A stretch of DNA of 45,789 nucleotides from Candidatus Cryptobacteroides merdavium (GTDB lineage Bacteria; Bacteroidota; Bacteroidia; Bacteroidales; UBA932): contig JADIMO010000030.1 of assembly GCA_017694755.1 (NCBI GenBank), positions 1 through 45,789 on the forward strand, written 5' to 3'. Below, piece after piece: positions 8,648-17,264 of this stretch. The notes under the pieces were generated by a model. It worked only from the letters and a program-made list of their open reading frames with translations, searched no databases and was not told where the DNA came from. The translations under genes and the position numbers were made by a program. The stretch's first letter is position 1; every line of letters starts with the position of its first letter.

Positions 8648-9682
8648 ATGCCCAAACAGATAAAATCGCGCAAAAATTCACATTTGTCCGCCTTTTTTGC
8701 GGCAGCAGCATGCTTGCTTGCCACATGCCTCCCATCCGCGGGACAAAGTTCCTGGATGACGAATGACAATGCGGCACACAACATAATCTGGGAAGACAAG
8801 CTGTACAGGCAGATTGAATTCCTTGCAGACTCGCTGTGCGGAGGAAGGGCGACCGGCACCGCCGGCGGGAATGAAGCTGCATTCTGGATTATCCGCACAT
8901 TCCGCAAGGCCGGCCTGCTCAGTTTCGGAGACAGCTACGCGAAACATGTATTTGCAGGAAACGGCATAGTCGGACATAACATAGTGGGCATGATTCCGGG
9001 TTCAAGAAAATCCCCGTGCTCCTCATACATAGTGGTAGGCGCCCACTACGACCATCTCGGACGGCTCGAAGGAAAGCTTTATCCCGGGGCGGACAGCAAT
9101 GCTTCCGGAACAGTGGCCATGACAAGCATAGCCGAGATGTTCTCCGCCATGAAACTCATCGGCAGGTCATACGGGAAAAACCTCATCTTCGTGGCCTTCG
9201 ATGCCAACGGGATGAACCTTGCCGGCGCGGAAGCCTTCTGGAGAATGATTGAGTCGGGAGAACTCAAGGACCCGCTCTCAGGGGAGCCTGTCACTCCGGA
9301 AAAAATCAGCCTCATGGTCAATCTTGACCAGATCGGGAGCACCCTTTCGCCCATCAGGCCCGGACGTGAAGACTATCTGATAATGCTCGGCAACGAAAGT
9401 CTCCCCTCAGAAGAACGCGGCATAATAACATTGTGCAACCTGTTCTATGGCGCTGATCTCGAACTGTCCCACTCATATTACGGCAGCCGGGACTTCACCC
9501 GCATCTTCTACAATCTCTCCGACCAGCGCGTATTCATCAGCCACGGCATCCCCTCCGTCCTCTTCACCTCCGGCATCACCATGAAGAACAACAAGCCGTC
9601 GGACACCCCGGAAACCCTCGACATGTCCGTCCTGCGGAAACGTATCATCCTCATCTGGCACTGGCTTGAGAAGATGATGTGA
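8648..9682 (+). CDS. M28-family peptidase homologue, probably catalytically inactive
   Basis: 344 aa with an N-terminal signal peptide (long basic n-region, hydrophobic core, cleavage near SAGQ). The M28 zinc-aminopeptidase fold is plain: IVVGAHYDHLG (His133, Asp135), YPGADSNASGTVAM, NLIFVAFDANGMNLAGAEAF, LMVNLDQIGS (Asp227) and HGIPSVLFTSG. However, several metal and catalytic positions are changed. The bridging Asp of GADDNASG is Ser150; the Glu-Glu pair (general base plus ligand) is Asn187-Gly188; the C-terminal His ligand before PSDTPE is Asn315; and the SDH motif reads SDQ. Only two of the usual ligands remain. I infer a secreted or periplasmic pseudoenzyme, perhaps a binding or regulatory protein. 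Single-gene unit between divergent promoters and the glycosyltransferase block. Confidence 0.88.
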   Translation: MPKQIKSRKNSHLSAFFAAAACLLATCLPSAGQSSWMTNDNAAHNIIWEDKLYRQIEFLADSLCGGRATGTAGGNEAAFWIIRTFRKAGLLSFGDSYAKHVFAGNGIVGHNIVGMIPGSRKSPCSSYIVVGAHYDHLGRLEGKLYPGADSNASGTVAMTSIAEMFSAMKLIGRSYGKNLIFVAFDANGMNLAGAEAFWRMIESGELKDPLSGEPVTPEKISLMVNLDQIGSTLSPIRPGREDYLIMLGNESLPSEERGIITLCNLFYGADLELSHSYYGSRDFTRIFYNLSDQRVFISHGIPSVLFTSGITMKNNKPSDTPETLDMSVLRKRIILIWHWLEKMM

Positions 9683-9735
9683 CGGCATCAGACAAAAGAC
9701 GGGAATATAATTTCCCCTCCGATTATATTTTGTGC

Positions 9736-9743
9736 TACCTTTG
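9736..9743 (+). promoter_or_regulatory. -7 element for the GT4-GT2 pair
   Basis: TACCTTTG matches TAnnTTTG; the -33 region has only a weak TTTC around 9711. Predicted start about 9750, giving a leader of about 60 nt before the ATG at 9810. Confidence 0.5.
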
Positions 9744-9809
9744 CCATGGCAATGTACGGCATATGCAATTGCAACAACTGAAGGACAAATGAACATGATC
9801 TGAAAGTGT

Positions 9810-10862
9810 ATGACGACAAAAAAGACAGTATATCTTGACTGTACCGAAATGAAGTTTCCAAACACAGGACTCTATCATTTCTGTCTGAATCTCGGGAATG
9901 CACTGTTGAACGCCTGTGACGACAATGGCATCCGGCTTGTATTCTGTCTGCCGGAAGAGGCCGAAGGGATATTCGGACAAGGGGCAGAACAGGTCATATT
10001 CAGGAAATCCGACAAGAAGCTATTCCCGTATTGGCGATTCAGGGGCGGCATATGGCATGTCCCTTTCCAATTTCCCAAAATATATCCCGCATTCAAGACG
10101 AAAGTACAGACGATCCATGACCTCAACTTCCTGTATGAGGAGCCGGAAGACCGGCAGAAAATGTTTCTGAGAGACATGCAGGAACTGGTTGACAAGGCTG
10201 AAAGGATTGTCACCATATCCGAATATTCCAGACAGGACATATTCAGACATCTTGACACGGGAAAAAAGAGAGTGGATGTCATATACAACGGATGCAACAT
10301 TTATGAAGGACCGCTTGAACGTCCGGAATATGTGCCGGAGATGCCTTTCCTGTATTCAGTGGGGACGCTTATGGAAAAGAAGAATTTCCATGTTCTCCCG
10401 TGCCTTCTGAAGGGCAACAGCTACGAAATGGTGATTTCAGGACTGAGATTCCCGTACGAAAAGCAGATAATGGAAAGCGCAGCTGCATGCGGAGTCACGG
10501 ACAGGGTACATTTGACCGGTCCGGTGCCGGAATCACACAAATGGTGGTACATGCGCCACTGCCTTGCCTTCATGTTCCCTTCAATTGCCGAAGGATTCGG
10601 ACTTCCGGCCTTAGAGGCAATGAGCTGCGGGAAGCCGGTATTCCTGTCAAGACATACGAGCCTTCCGGAAATAGGAGGAAACAAGGCTTTCTATTTCAAT
10701 TATGGATTCGAGCCGGAGCAGATGCGCAAAGAATTCAGGGAAGGGATGGAAAAATATGAGTCAGGGGCAGTCACTCCCGAAGAAATAATGCGGCATGCCC
10801 TGTCATTCTCATGGGAAAACGCCGCCATGCAATATATAAACATCTACAGAAGCCTGCAATGA
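9810..10862 (+). CDS. Glycosyltransferase family 4 protein
   Basis: 350 aa, GT-B fold. The C-terminal donor-binding half has the GT4 signature EGFGLPALEAMSCGKPV (E-x7-E), preceded by FLYSVGTLMEKKNF and followed by SLPEIGGNKAFYF. The N-terminal half carries TIHDLNFLY and RIVTISEYSRQDI, typical of mannosyl- or glucosyl-type GT4 enzymes. It should transfer a sugar from a nucleotide-sugar to a growing glycan at the cytosolic face of the inner membrane; donor and acceptor cannot be read from sequence. First gene of a two-gene plus-strand arm with the GT2 gene 56 nt downstream. Confidence 0.92.
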   Translation: MTTKKTVYLDCTEMKFPNTGLYHFCLNLGNALLNACDDNGIRLVFCLPEEAEGIFGQGAEQVIFRKSDKKLFPYWRFRGGIWHVPFQFPKIYPAFKTKVQTIHDLNFLYEEPEDRQKMFLRDMQELVDKAERIVTISEYSRQDIFRHLDTGKKRVDVIYNGCNIYEGPLERPEYVPEMPFLYSVGTLMEKKNFHVLPCLLKGNSYEMVISGLRFPYEKQIMESAAACGVTDRVHLTGPVPESHKWWYMRHCLAFMFPSIAEGFGLPALEAMSCGKPVFLSRHTSLPEIGGNKAFYFNYGFEPEQMRKEFREGMEKYESGAVTPEEIMRHALSFSWENAAMQYINIYRSLQ

Positions 10863-10918
10863 TCAAGCGCCAATGATCAAGGACCGGCAGGAAACAAACA
10901 ATCAGCGAAGGATAAGAA

Positions 10919-11860
10919 ATGACAAAAGGCAGCCTTGCAGTTATAATCCCGGCATACAAGAGCGAATTTCTGGACAAGACGCTCGAGTCCCTTGACAGAC
11001 AGACCGACAAGGACTTTACGGTATATATTGGGGATGACGCCAGCCCGTATCCGATATGGGATACGGTCAGCAGATGGTCCGGAAAGTTGAGAATAATCTA
11101 CAGAAGATTTGAAGACAACCTCGGCGGCACCAGCCTTACGGCACAATGGGACAGATGTCTGGAAATGACCGCAGATGAAGAGTTCTTCTGTATGTTTTCC
11201 GACGATGATATAATGGAAGAGAACTGTGTGGCAGCATTCCGCAAGACACTGAAATGGCATCCGCACCATGACGTATACCATTTCGACATATCCATAATCC
11301 GCTCCGACGGTTCTCTTGACCGCGAATGCAGCGCATTTCCGGACGAAATTGCAGCTGATGAATTCTTTGCAAGACTATACATGAAAGAAATAGACGCAAG
11401 GATGCCGGAATTCATCTTCCGTACCGACAATTTCAGAAAATGCGGAGGATTCGTAGAATTCAAAAAGGCTTTCCGAAGCGACAACGCAACCGTAATGACA
11501 TGCGCTGCAGAACGCGGGATCAGGACCGCAGGCGGAGAAAAGGCCAGGATCCTCTGGAGAGAAAGCGGCATCAATGTCTCATGCATAAAGACGGCACGGC
11601 ACCTCATGGAGCTCAGCAAGGCCAATATTGCGTTCTTCTGCTGGACCCACAGGCATTTCAGGTCACTCGGAAAAAGATATCCGCTGCCTGTCAGGATCGA
11701 GACCATAAGCATACTTTATCTGTTCGATGAACTCAAGCCATACTTTGACCGCCGCACCCTGTTCCGGGAAATCCTGCAATACAGGCCCGGCATAAAAGAC
11801 ATGAAATACAAGCTGCATGTTCTTGGCAAATTCGTCTTCAAATACATGATCCGGAAATGA
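10919..11860 (+). CDS. Glycosyltransferase family 2 protein
   Basis: 313 aa, GT-A fold. The opening SLAVIIPAYKSEFLDKTLES and the nucleotide-binding GDDAS (Asp39-Asp40) are followed by the metal-binding FSDDDIMEEN (Asp95-97), the standard GT2 plan. The C-terminal third is specific to the protein and probably decides acceptor choice. No membrane segment is evident. It follows the GT4 gene on the same strand and runs tail to tail into the RgpF-like gene at 11960; a short tandem repeat fills the gap. Confidence 0.92.
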   Translation: MTKGSLAVIIPAYKSEFLDKTLESLDRQTDKDFTVYIGDDASPYPIWDTVSRWSGKLRIIYRRFEDNLGGTSLTAQWDRCLEMTADEEFFCMFSDDDIMEENCVAAFRKTLKWHPHHDVYHFDISIIRSDGSLDRECSAFPDEIAADEFFARLYMKEIDARMPEFIFRTDNFRKCGGFVEFKKAFRSDNATVMTCAAERGIRTAGGEKARILWRESGINVSCIKTARHLMELSKANIAFFCWTHRHFRSLGKRYPLPVRIETISILYLFDELKPYFDRRTLFREILQYRPGIKDMKYKLHVLGKFVFKYMIRK

Positions 11861-11890
11861 GAACGGAACAGATCTCATGCCGCTGACCAT

Positions 11891-11956
11891 GACAGAAACA
11901 GGCAGACGAAGACAGATGCTGACGGATGAAGACAGAAAACGGCAGACGAAGACAGA
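11891..11956. repeat. 20-bp tandem repeat at a convergent gene junction
   Basis: About 3.3 copies of a degenerate 20-bp unit starting GACAGA and ending GAYGAA (11891, 11911, 11931, 11951). Copies 1 and 3 are nearly identical, differing at two of their first 26 bases. It lies between the stop codons of the GT2 and RgpF-like genes. No strong hairpin terminator is visible there. Confidence 0.8.
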
Positions 11957-11959
11957 AAG

Positions 11960-12730
11960 TCAGGATTTCCCGCCACGCCCATGAAGGCGCATGAGTACAG
12001 AGCGGAACGGATCTGTCACAACAGTATATGCCTTGTATCCCCAGTTCCCGACCGACATGGACAGTATCCTTTCATAGACATGCGACATTGAGCCTGTCTC
12101 TCCCGTTGCAGTATGCTCTCCGAAAATGCCGTCACTTATATCCCCGGACTGGAGATAACCGCATGCCGATGCCCTCACGATGAACATTGTCCCCGCACAG
12201 AATCTCCGCAGCGGACTGGTGATGCCGAGCCTGGCCAATTCACTTTCCAGCATATGTTTGCCCCCGGCAAGGCCCTCACAGGCATCTGCAAACAGCAGGT
12301 CACTGCATGCAAGGCCGATCAGGGGATCCGAATCAAGCGTCCTCATTATTTTCCTGAAACGGCATCTGCTCCCGATAAGGGAATCCACAAGTTCGTTCCG
12401 CCATGAAAATCCGGAAAACATCTGTCCGTTTATAATGACACCCGGCACACGCGACGCCTTGGTGTGGAGCTTAAGGATATAATCGAAGTCATAAAGACAG
12501 ACCGTCCGGATCACCTTTATGAAAGGCAGAATGTCATATCCGGCATTGTCTACGGTAAGAAAACGGACATCGGCATTCAGCTGCAAGAACTTCTTTTCAA
12601 TCTCAATATCCTTCTCAAGCACAGTAACATACAAGGTCCATCTGCAGCCTGATATATGGGAAAGCTTCTCAAGAAAATAGTCAGTCTGATCCTTGTAATA
12701 CAAATGCAGATGTACCAGCAGCCGTTTCAT
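11960..12730 (-). CDS. RgpF-like (rhamnan synthesis protein F family) protein A
   Basis: 256 aa from the ATG at 12730. The frame stays open upstream to 13120 but there it overlaps the opposite-strand GT4 gene, and the homologous start is MKRLLVHLHLYYKDQ. Conserved features shared with the copy at 19855: HLYYKDQTDYFLEKL, NAGYDILPFIKVI, ILKLHTKAS, FSWRNELVDSL, FCAGTMFIVRA and MSHVYERILSMS. These are the core blocks of the RgpF/Pfam PF05045-type family linked to rhamnose-rich and other surface polysaccharides. Larger RgpF proteins carry extra domains; this is a short stand-alone version. Probably adds or modifies a sugar in the surface glycan; exact reaction unknown. Single-gene minus arm with a -7 box upstream. 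Confidence 0.82.
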   Translation of the reverse strand: MKRLLVHLHLYYKDQTDYFLEKLSHISGCRWTLYVTVLEKDIEIEKKFLQLNADVRFLTVDNAGYDILPFIKVIRTVCLYDFDYILKLHTKASRVPGVIINGQMFSGFSWRNELVDSLIGSRCRFRKIMRTLDSDPLIGLACSDLLFADACEGLAGGKHMLESELARLGITSPLRRFCAGTMFIVRASACGYLQSGDISDGIFGEHTATGETGSMSHVYERILSMSVGNWGYKAYTVVTDPFRSVLMRLHGRGGKS

Positions 12731-12748
12731 TCTGTCCGTTTTTGTCGA

Positions 12749-12756
12749 CAAATATA
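12749..12756 (-). promoter_or_regulatory. -7 element for RgpF-like gene A
   Basis: Minus-strand TATATTTG, a full TAnnTTTG match, 19 bp upstream of the ATG at 12730; the leader would be short. Confidence 0.5.
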
Positions 12757-12777
12757 ATATCTTAAAGGCATTTTTCA

Positions 12778-12785
12778 TATCTTTG
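12778..12785 (+). promoter_or_regulatory. -7 element for the second plus-strand glycosyltransferase arm
   Basis: TATCTTTG matches TAnnTTTG; no well-spaced TTTG upstream. Predicted start near 12792, leader about 40 nt to the ATG at 12830. It is divergent from the box at 12749-12756. Confidence 0.5.
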
Positions 12786-12829
12786 CGGCGTGTGACAGTT
12801 TCAGGATATTTTGACTTGTCTGCTCCGAT

Positions 12830-14080
12830 ATGGGAAGAAAGATGAAGATAGCATTTGTGTCCGTAAGATATGGCCTTGAAATAAACGGAGGAGCGGAACT
12901 CCATTGCAGAATGCTGGCGGAGCGTCTTGCCGGCAGACATGAGGTGGAAGTTCTGACAACCTGTGTAAAAGACTATACCAAAGGAACAAATGAATTTCCG
13001 GCCGGGACAGTGACAATCAACAATGTGACTGTAAGAAGATTTGTGGCGGATCCTTTTGTGCCGGAAAACGAAAGATACTGGCTTGACCGGGCCAAAGCCG
13101 CAAGGAGGCTGAGGATGCACCTGTATCAGACTGGCATACTGAGGGCAGTCTCATATCTGATAAAAGTCTGGAAATGGAAACTGGCCGATGACATCGAAGC
13201 TCAGAGAAGTGCAGTTTTCCATTCACACCGGCTGCTTGAATACATATCAGGGCATAAGAATGAATATGATGCATTCATAGTATTCAGCTCCAATTTCCCG
13301 CTGTTCTATTTCACGGCAATGGAAGCAGGGGAAAAGACTCTGGCAATCCCGCTTCTCCACCGCATAAAGCCTTCCTTCAGGGTATCCCTTTCCCAGGCAT
13401 TCAACAATATCAGGTATGTCGGATTCAACACCGGTTCGGAACAGCGCCTTGCCGAAGGCATTTTCGGCCGGGGAATACACGAATCAGGTGTCATAGGCGC
13501 AGGCATTGAAACGCACATGCCGGCCGGATGGGAAGATGTCTCAAAAAAATACGGTCTCCCGGAGCAATACATACTGTTCATAGGAAGGATTGACCGGGAC
13601 AAGACCGGAAAAATGGCGGAATATTATGGTGCATACCGGAAACGTTATGGAGACAAGGCCCTGCCGCTGGTGGTAATAGGAAATGTATACGAGAAGGAAC
13701 CGGCAACCGGAGGGCTGATATACACCGGTTTTGTATCGGAAGGCGAGAAAAGGGCCATATTGCAGCATGCCAGGCTGCTGCTTAACCCGTCAAAATACGA
13801 AAGCCTGTCCCTTGTCCTGCTTGAAGCCCTGTATGACAATATACCGGCACTTGTGAACGGGCATTGCAGCGTGTTCAGGGAACACAGAAAAAAAAGCGGA
13901 GGTGCGGTGCAATGTTATATGGGCAAAAAGGATTTCATATATAAACTGCATGCGGTGGCCACAGATGCCGCACTCAGAAAATCCATGATGGAAAAAGGCA
14001 AGGAATATGTGGACAGGAACTACAGTTGGGACATAATAATGTCCAGACTGGACAATGCACTGATGAAAGTCATCGGGTAA
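12830..14080 (+). CDS. Glycosyltransferase family 4 protein
   Basis: 416 aa, GT-B fold. The N-terminal Rossmann half begins KIAFVSVRYGLEINGGAELHCRMLAERLA, the usual GT4 acceptor-side glycine loop. The C-terminal half has the donor-side YILFIGRIDRDKTG and the signature KYESLSLVLLEALYDNIPALV (E-x7-E). The start could also be the ATG at 12842, which removes four residues and has a GGAAG upstream. No membrane helix. First gene of a five-gene plus arm (GT4, GT4, GT14, GT14, GT2-like). Donor sugar not predictable. Confidence 0.92.
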   Translation: MGRKMKIAFVSVRYGLEINGGAELHCRMLAERLAGRHEVEVLTTCVKDYTKGTNEFPAGTVTINNVTVRRFVADPFVPENERYWLDRAKAARRLRMHLYQTGILRAVSYLIKVWKWKLADDIEAQRSAVFHSHRLLEYISGHKNEYDAFIVFSSNFPLFYFTAMEAGEKTLAIPLLHRIKPSFRVSLSQAFNNIRYVGFNTGSEQRLAEGIFGRGIHESGVIGAGIETHMPAGWEDVSKKYGLPEQYILFIGRIDRDKTGKMAEYYGAYRKRYGDKALPLVVIGNVYEKEPATGGLIYTGFVSEGEKRAILQHARLLLNPSKYESLSLVLLEALYDNIPALVNGHCSVFREHRKKSGGAVQCYMGKKDFIYKLHAVATDAALRKSMMEKGKEYVDRNYSWDIIMSRLDNALMKVIG

Positions 14081-14112
14081 AGAAATATTCGTAAAGACAA
14101 ACAACCGGCACA

Positions 14113-15405
14113 ATGAAAAAAATTCTGATTATCACACCTTTTATACCTTATCCAGTCGATTCGGGCGGGAATCAGGCTTTTTTCTCCATGGTGGACTATC
14201 AGAGAAAGACATACGACATATCCGTCATTTTCCCGGTCCACCGCCGCAATATGAATGAATACAAAGCGCTCATGCAGCTATGGCCGGACCTGACATTTTA
14301 TCCTTATTTCCTGAACAAGGACAAGAGTTCAGCCATACTGAACAACAATTCCTTGTACTTCAAACTTGTATCGAAGGTGCTGTCCGTAGCGAAAAAAGAA
14401 CGGAGAAAATGGATGAGCAGGAATATAAGCGACATAATAAATGACGAAAGGAAGTTCAAGTACCACTCCAGCCTGTTCAATGAAACATGTTCACTGACGG
14501 AAGGGTTCATGAAACATGTGAGAGAGGTTTCATGCAGTCATGACTTCGACCTGATCCAGGTGGAATTCTACAATTTCGTCCCTTTCAAGTTCCTCTTTCC
14601 GGAAAATGTGAAGACACTGTACATCCAGCATGAAATACAATTTGTGCGTCTGGCAAATGAAATGTCCCTGTTCCAGGAAACCACAATGACGGACAAGGCA
14701 CTCTATGAGCTAAAGAAACTTGAAGAAATTGCCCTCCTGAACCAATATGACCACATAATCACTCTGACAGAGACAGACCGGAACATATTGTCCAGATATG
14801 TTCCCGGACATAAGCTGGATGTTTCCCCGGCCATAATATGCAACATAAGCAAGACATCCGGCTTCTCAGAATGCTCCGACGAATTTGTCTTTGTCGGAGG
14901 CAACACCCATTTCCCGAATTTTGACGGAATAAACTGGTTCTGCAACAATGTGATTCCGATACTCAGGGAGAAAAACATGAAATTCAGGCTATATATAATC
15001 GGAGCCTGGAAAAGAAAGATTGCCAGAATGTATGCAAAGAAATATCCTGAACTGATATTCACGGGGTACATCAGCGACCTGGAGCCTTTCCTGAACGGCA
15101 AGATATCCATTGTCCCGATAAGGATAGGAAGCGGCATGAGAATAAAGATCATGGATGCAGTATATGCAAAATCACCGTTTGTCACGACATGCAAGGGGGT
15201 GGAAGGGCTTGAATTCAAAGACGGGACCGACTGCCTGATATCCGACAGCGCGGAAACTTTCGCCGACAACATGATCCGGCTTTCCGCGGACACGGAGCTC
15301 CAGCGCAGACTGGCAGAAAACTCCTATTCCAAAGTCAGGGCGGCTTACGACCCGAAAAAACTTAAGGAAAGAAGGGCTGAGATTTACAGAAAGTATCTGG
15401 AATAA
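14113..15405 (+). CDS. Glycosyltransferase family 4-like protein
   Basis: 430 aa. The C-terminal half is a recognisable GT-B donor domain: EFVFVGGNTHFPNFDGINWFCNNVIPIL, FTGYISDLEPFLNGKISIVPIRIGSGMRIKIMDAVYAKSPFV and TTCKGVEGLEF. This is the Glyco_trans_1_4-type arrangement in which GSGMRIKIMDA replaces the classical E-x7-E loop. The N-terminal opening is ILIITPFIPYPVDSGGNQAFF. It lies 32 nt after the preceding GT4 gene with no promoter motif between them. Its codons look more A/T-rich than its neighbours: in one sampled 60-base line (14401) 23 bases are G or C, versus 31 in a sampled line of lpxL (21001). Such a bias is common in surface-glycan genes and may mean recent transfer. Confidence 0.9.
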   Translation: MKKILIITPFIPYPVDSGGNQAFFSMVDYQRKTYDISVIFPVHRRNMNEYKALMQLWPDLTFYPYFLNKDKSSAILNNNSLYFKLVSKVLSVAKKERRKWMSRNISDIINDERKFKYHSSLFNETCSLTEGFMKHVREVSCSHDFDLIQVEFYNFVPFKFLFPENVKTLYIQHEIQFVRLANEMSLFQETTMTDKALYELKKLEEIALLNQYDHIITLTETDRNILSRYVPGHKLDVSPAIICNISKTSGFSECSDEFVFVGGNTHFPNFDGINWFCNNVIPILREKNMKFRLYIIGAWKRKIARMYAKKYPELIFTGYISDLEPFLNGKISIVPIRIGSGMRIKIMDAVYAKSPFVTTCKGVEGLEFKDGTDCLISDSAETFADNMIRLSADTELQRRLAENSYSKVRAAYDPKKLKERRAEIYRKYLE

Positions 15406-15411
15406 ATTTTC

Positions 15412-15419
15412 TATCTTTG
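15412..15419 (+). promoter_or_regulatory. Possible internal -7 element before the GT14 pair
   Basis: TATCTTTG, a full TAnnTTTG match seven bases after the previous stop codon; no good -33 element. It would give the GT14 pair a transcript with a very short leader. Confidence 0.4.
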
Positions 15420-15440
15420 GCAAAACTATATTGGACATAA

Positions 15441-16328
15441 ATGAAACGCCACGCATATCTGATACTTGCACACAATAATTTCAACCAGTTGAAAAAACTT
15501 GTCAAACTGCTGGATGACCCGCGGAATGATATTTTCATACATATTGACGGCAAGGCAAGATTCAATGATGAAGGCTGGGACCGTATATGCACTCACTCAA
15601 AGCTGACACTGCTGAAAAAACGCATCAATGTCCGCTGGGGCGGCACAAGCATCATGCGGAGCGAACTTGCACTGCTCAAAGAATCCACGGCATCCGGGGA
15701 ATACGCATATCACCACCTCCTTTCAGGAATGGACCTGCCCATCAAAGACCAGGACACAATACATGAATTCTTCGACAGAAATGACGGGAAGGAATTCCTC
15801 GACTATTGGGATCCCGGTCCGGACATAATCGACAGGGTCATCTGGTACACACCATTCAATGAAATGGAGCACAATTTTATCTTCCATGCCATAAACAAGG
15901 CCTGCAGGAATTGCCAAAGGCTTGCAGGAAGGCAGATCAACAGGGACATAGACTTCAAATATGCCTCCCAATGGTTCAGCATCACCGACTCTCTTGCAAG
16001 ATACGTGACATCAAGAGAAGAATGGCTGGACAAGACGTTCAGGCATACAACGATATGTGATGAAATCTTCCTTCCCACAATAGTCTGGGATTCCCCTTTC
16101 AAAAATAATATATTCGGAATGGAAAACGGCATCCAGCCGGGAAACGGGAACATGAGATTCATCGACTGGTCCAGAGGGGGAAACAGGAGACATCCATGGA
16201 CATTCCGCAACGATGACTGGGAACTTCTCATGGGCGTGCCTCATTTATGGGCCCGCAAATTCAATGAAAAGACGGACAATGAAATAATTGAAAGGATATA
16301 CAGAAAATTCACGAAAGGCAACAGCTGA
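15441..16328 (+). CDS. GT14 (core-2/I-branching-like) glycosyltransferase, copy 1
   Basis: 295 aa. Matches the Branch/GT14 family, whose animal members are beta-1,6-N-acetylglucosaminyltransferases and whose bacterial members decorate surface glycans. Blocks visible: HAYLILAHNNFNQLKKLVKLL, NDIFIHIDGKA, RWGGTSIMRSELALLK, YAYHHLLSGMDLPIKDQDTI, FKYASQWFSITDSLARY and CDEIFLPTIVWDSPF. Soluble: no signal peptide or membrane helix, unlike the type II membrane enzymes of animals. Its stop codon overlaps the start of copy 2 in a TGATG junction, so the two are translationally coupled. Confidence 0.9.
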   Translation: MKRHAYLILAHNNFNQLKKLVKLLDDPRNDIFIHIDGKARFNDEGWDRICTHSKLTLLKKRINVRWGGTSIMRSELALLKESTASGEYAYHHLLSGMDLPIKDQDTIHEFFDRNDGKEFLDYWDPGPDIIDRVIWYTPFNEMEHNFIFHAINKACRNCQRLAGRQINRDIDFKYASQWFSITDSLARYVTSREEWLDKTFRHTTICDEIFLPTIVWDSPFKNNIFGMENGIQPGNGNMRFIDWSRGGNRRHPWTFRNDDWELLMGVPHLWARKFNEKTDNEIIERIYRKFTKGNS

Positions 16329-17263
16329 TGAAAAATGAAGGCAACATTGACGGTTCGGCAGGACAGCACAATTCAAAGCGGCATGCATATCTGATATTGG
16401 CGCATCACCATTTCGGCCAGCTGCGCAAACTCATCATGCTTCTGGACGACCCGAGAAACGACATTTTTGTACATGTGGACAAAAAGGCCGAATTCAGTCC
16501 CGAAGGATGGGAAGGGATATGCAGAAATTCAAAGCTGACATTCCTGAAGAAAAGGATACAAGTAAACTGGGGCGGCGTGAGCATCATGCGAAGCGAACTC
16601 GCACTGCTCAAAGAAGCGACTTCTGCCGGCAGGTATGACTATTATCACCTCCTTTCCGGAATGGACCTGCCCATCAAGGGCCAGGATACGATACATGAAT
16701 TCTTTGACGCACACAGCGGGACAGAATTCATCAATCTATGGAATTTCAAAAGGACTACCGCATCAAGATTCCATTATTACACCATATTTCCCGAAGGAGC
16801 CGGACATTTCGCCACAAACCTGATCAACAACATATTCAAGGGACTGCAAATGGCTGTCGGCCATAAGATCAACAAAGATGTGGATTTCAGATTCGCCTCG
16901 CAATGGTTCAGCATAACTGACAGTCTTGCCAGATATGTAATCTCGAAAGAAGACTGGCTGGAGCATGTGTTCAGACATACCAATACCTGCGATGAAATCT
17001 TTTTGGCCACCCTCGTCTGGAATTCCCCTTTCAGGGATCGGCTTTATGTAAAAGAAGCGGTGGAAGAACATGTCGTAAATGAAAGCAACATGAGATTCAT
17101 AGACTGGACAAGAGGGGAAAGCATAAGGCATCCCTGGACCTTCCGCATCGGAGACTGGGATCTGCTGATGAACGTACCGCATTTCTGGGCAAGAAAGTTC
17201 GATGAGAATGTGGACAACGAAATCATAGAAAAGATATGCTCGGCACTGATGCCGCAAGAATGA
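16328..17263 (+). CDS. GT14 (core-2/I-branching-like) glycosyltransferase, copy 2
   Basis: 311 aa, a tandem paralogue of the gene before it. The first 115 or so residues after a 17-residue N-terminal extension are nearly the same (RHAYLILAH, LLDDPRNDIF, WGGVSIMRSELALLK, HLLSGMDLPIKGQDTIHEFFD), as are the blocks FRFASQWFSITDSLARYV, CDEIFLATLVWNSPF and RHPWTFRIGDWDLLM. Roughly residues 137-170 differ sharply, which may mean a different acceptor or donor. Same soluble, cytosolic form as copy 1. The next gene starts one base after its stop codon. Confidence 0.9.
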   Translation: MKNEGNIDGSAGQHNSKRHAYLILAHHHFGQLRKLIMLLDDPRNDIFVHVDKKAEFSPEGWEGICRNSKLTFLKKRIQVNWGGVSIMRSELALLKEATSAGRYDYYHLLSGMDLPIKGQDTIHEFFDAHSGTEFINLWNFKRTTASRFHYYTIFPEGAGHFATNLINNIFKGLQMAVGHKINKDVDFRFASQWFSITDSLARYVISKEDWLEHVFRHTNTCDEIFLATLVWNSPFRDRLYVKEAVEEHVVNESNMRFIDWTRGESIRHPWTFRIGDWDLLMNVPHFWARKFDENVDNEIIEKICSALMPQE

Positions 17264-17264
17264 C

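Noticed and set aside
9702..9716. Hairpin GGGAA / TTCCC after the M28-like gene as a terminator.
   Set aside because: A 5-bp stem, A/T-rich loop and no adjacent T-tract.
12731..13120. Extension of the RgpF-like gene A to a 386-residue reading starting at 13120.
   Set aside because: The extra 130 residues lie opposite the 5' end of a strong glycosyltransferase gene, show no family similarity, and the paralogue at 19855 starts at the same point as the ATG at 12730.
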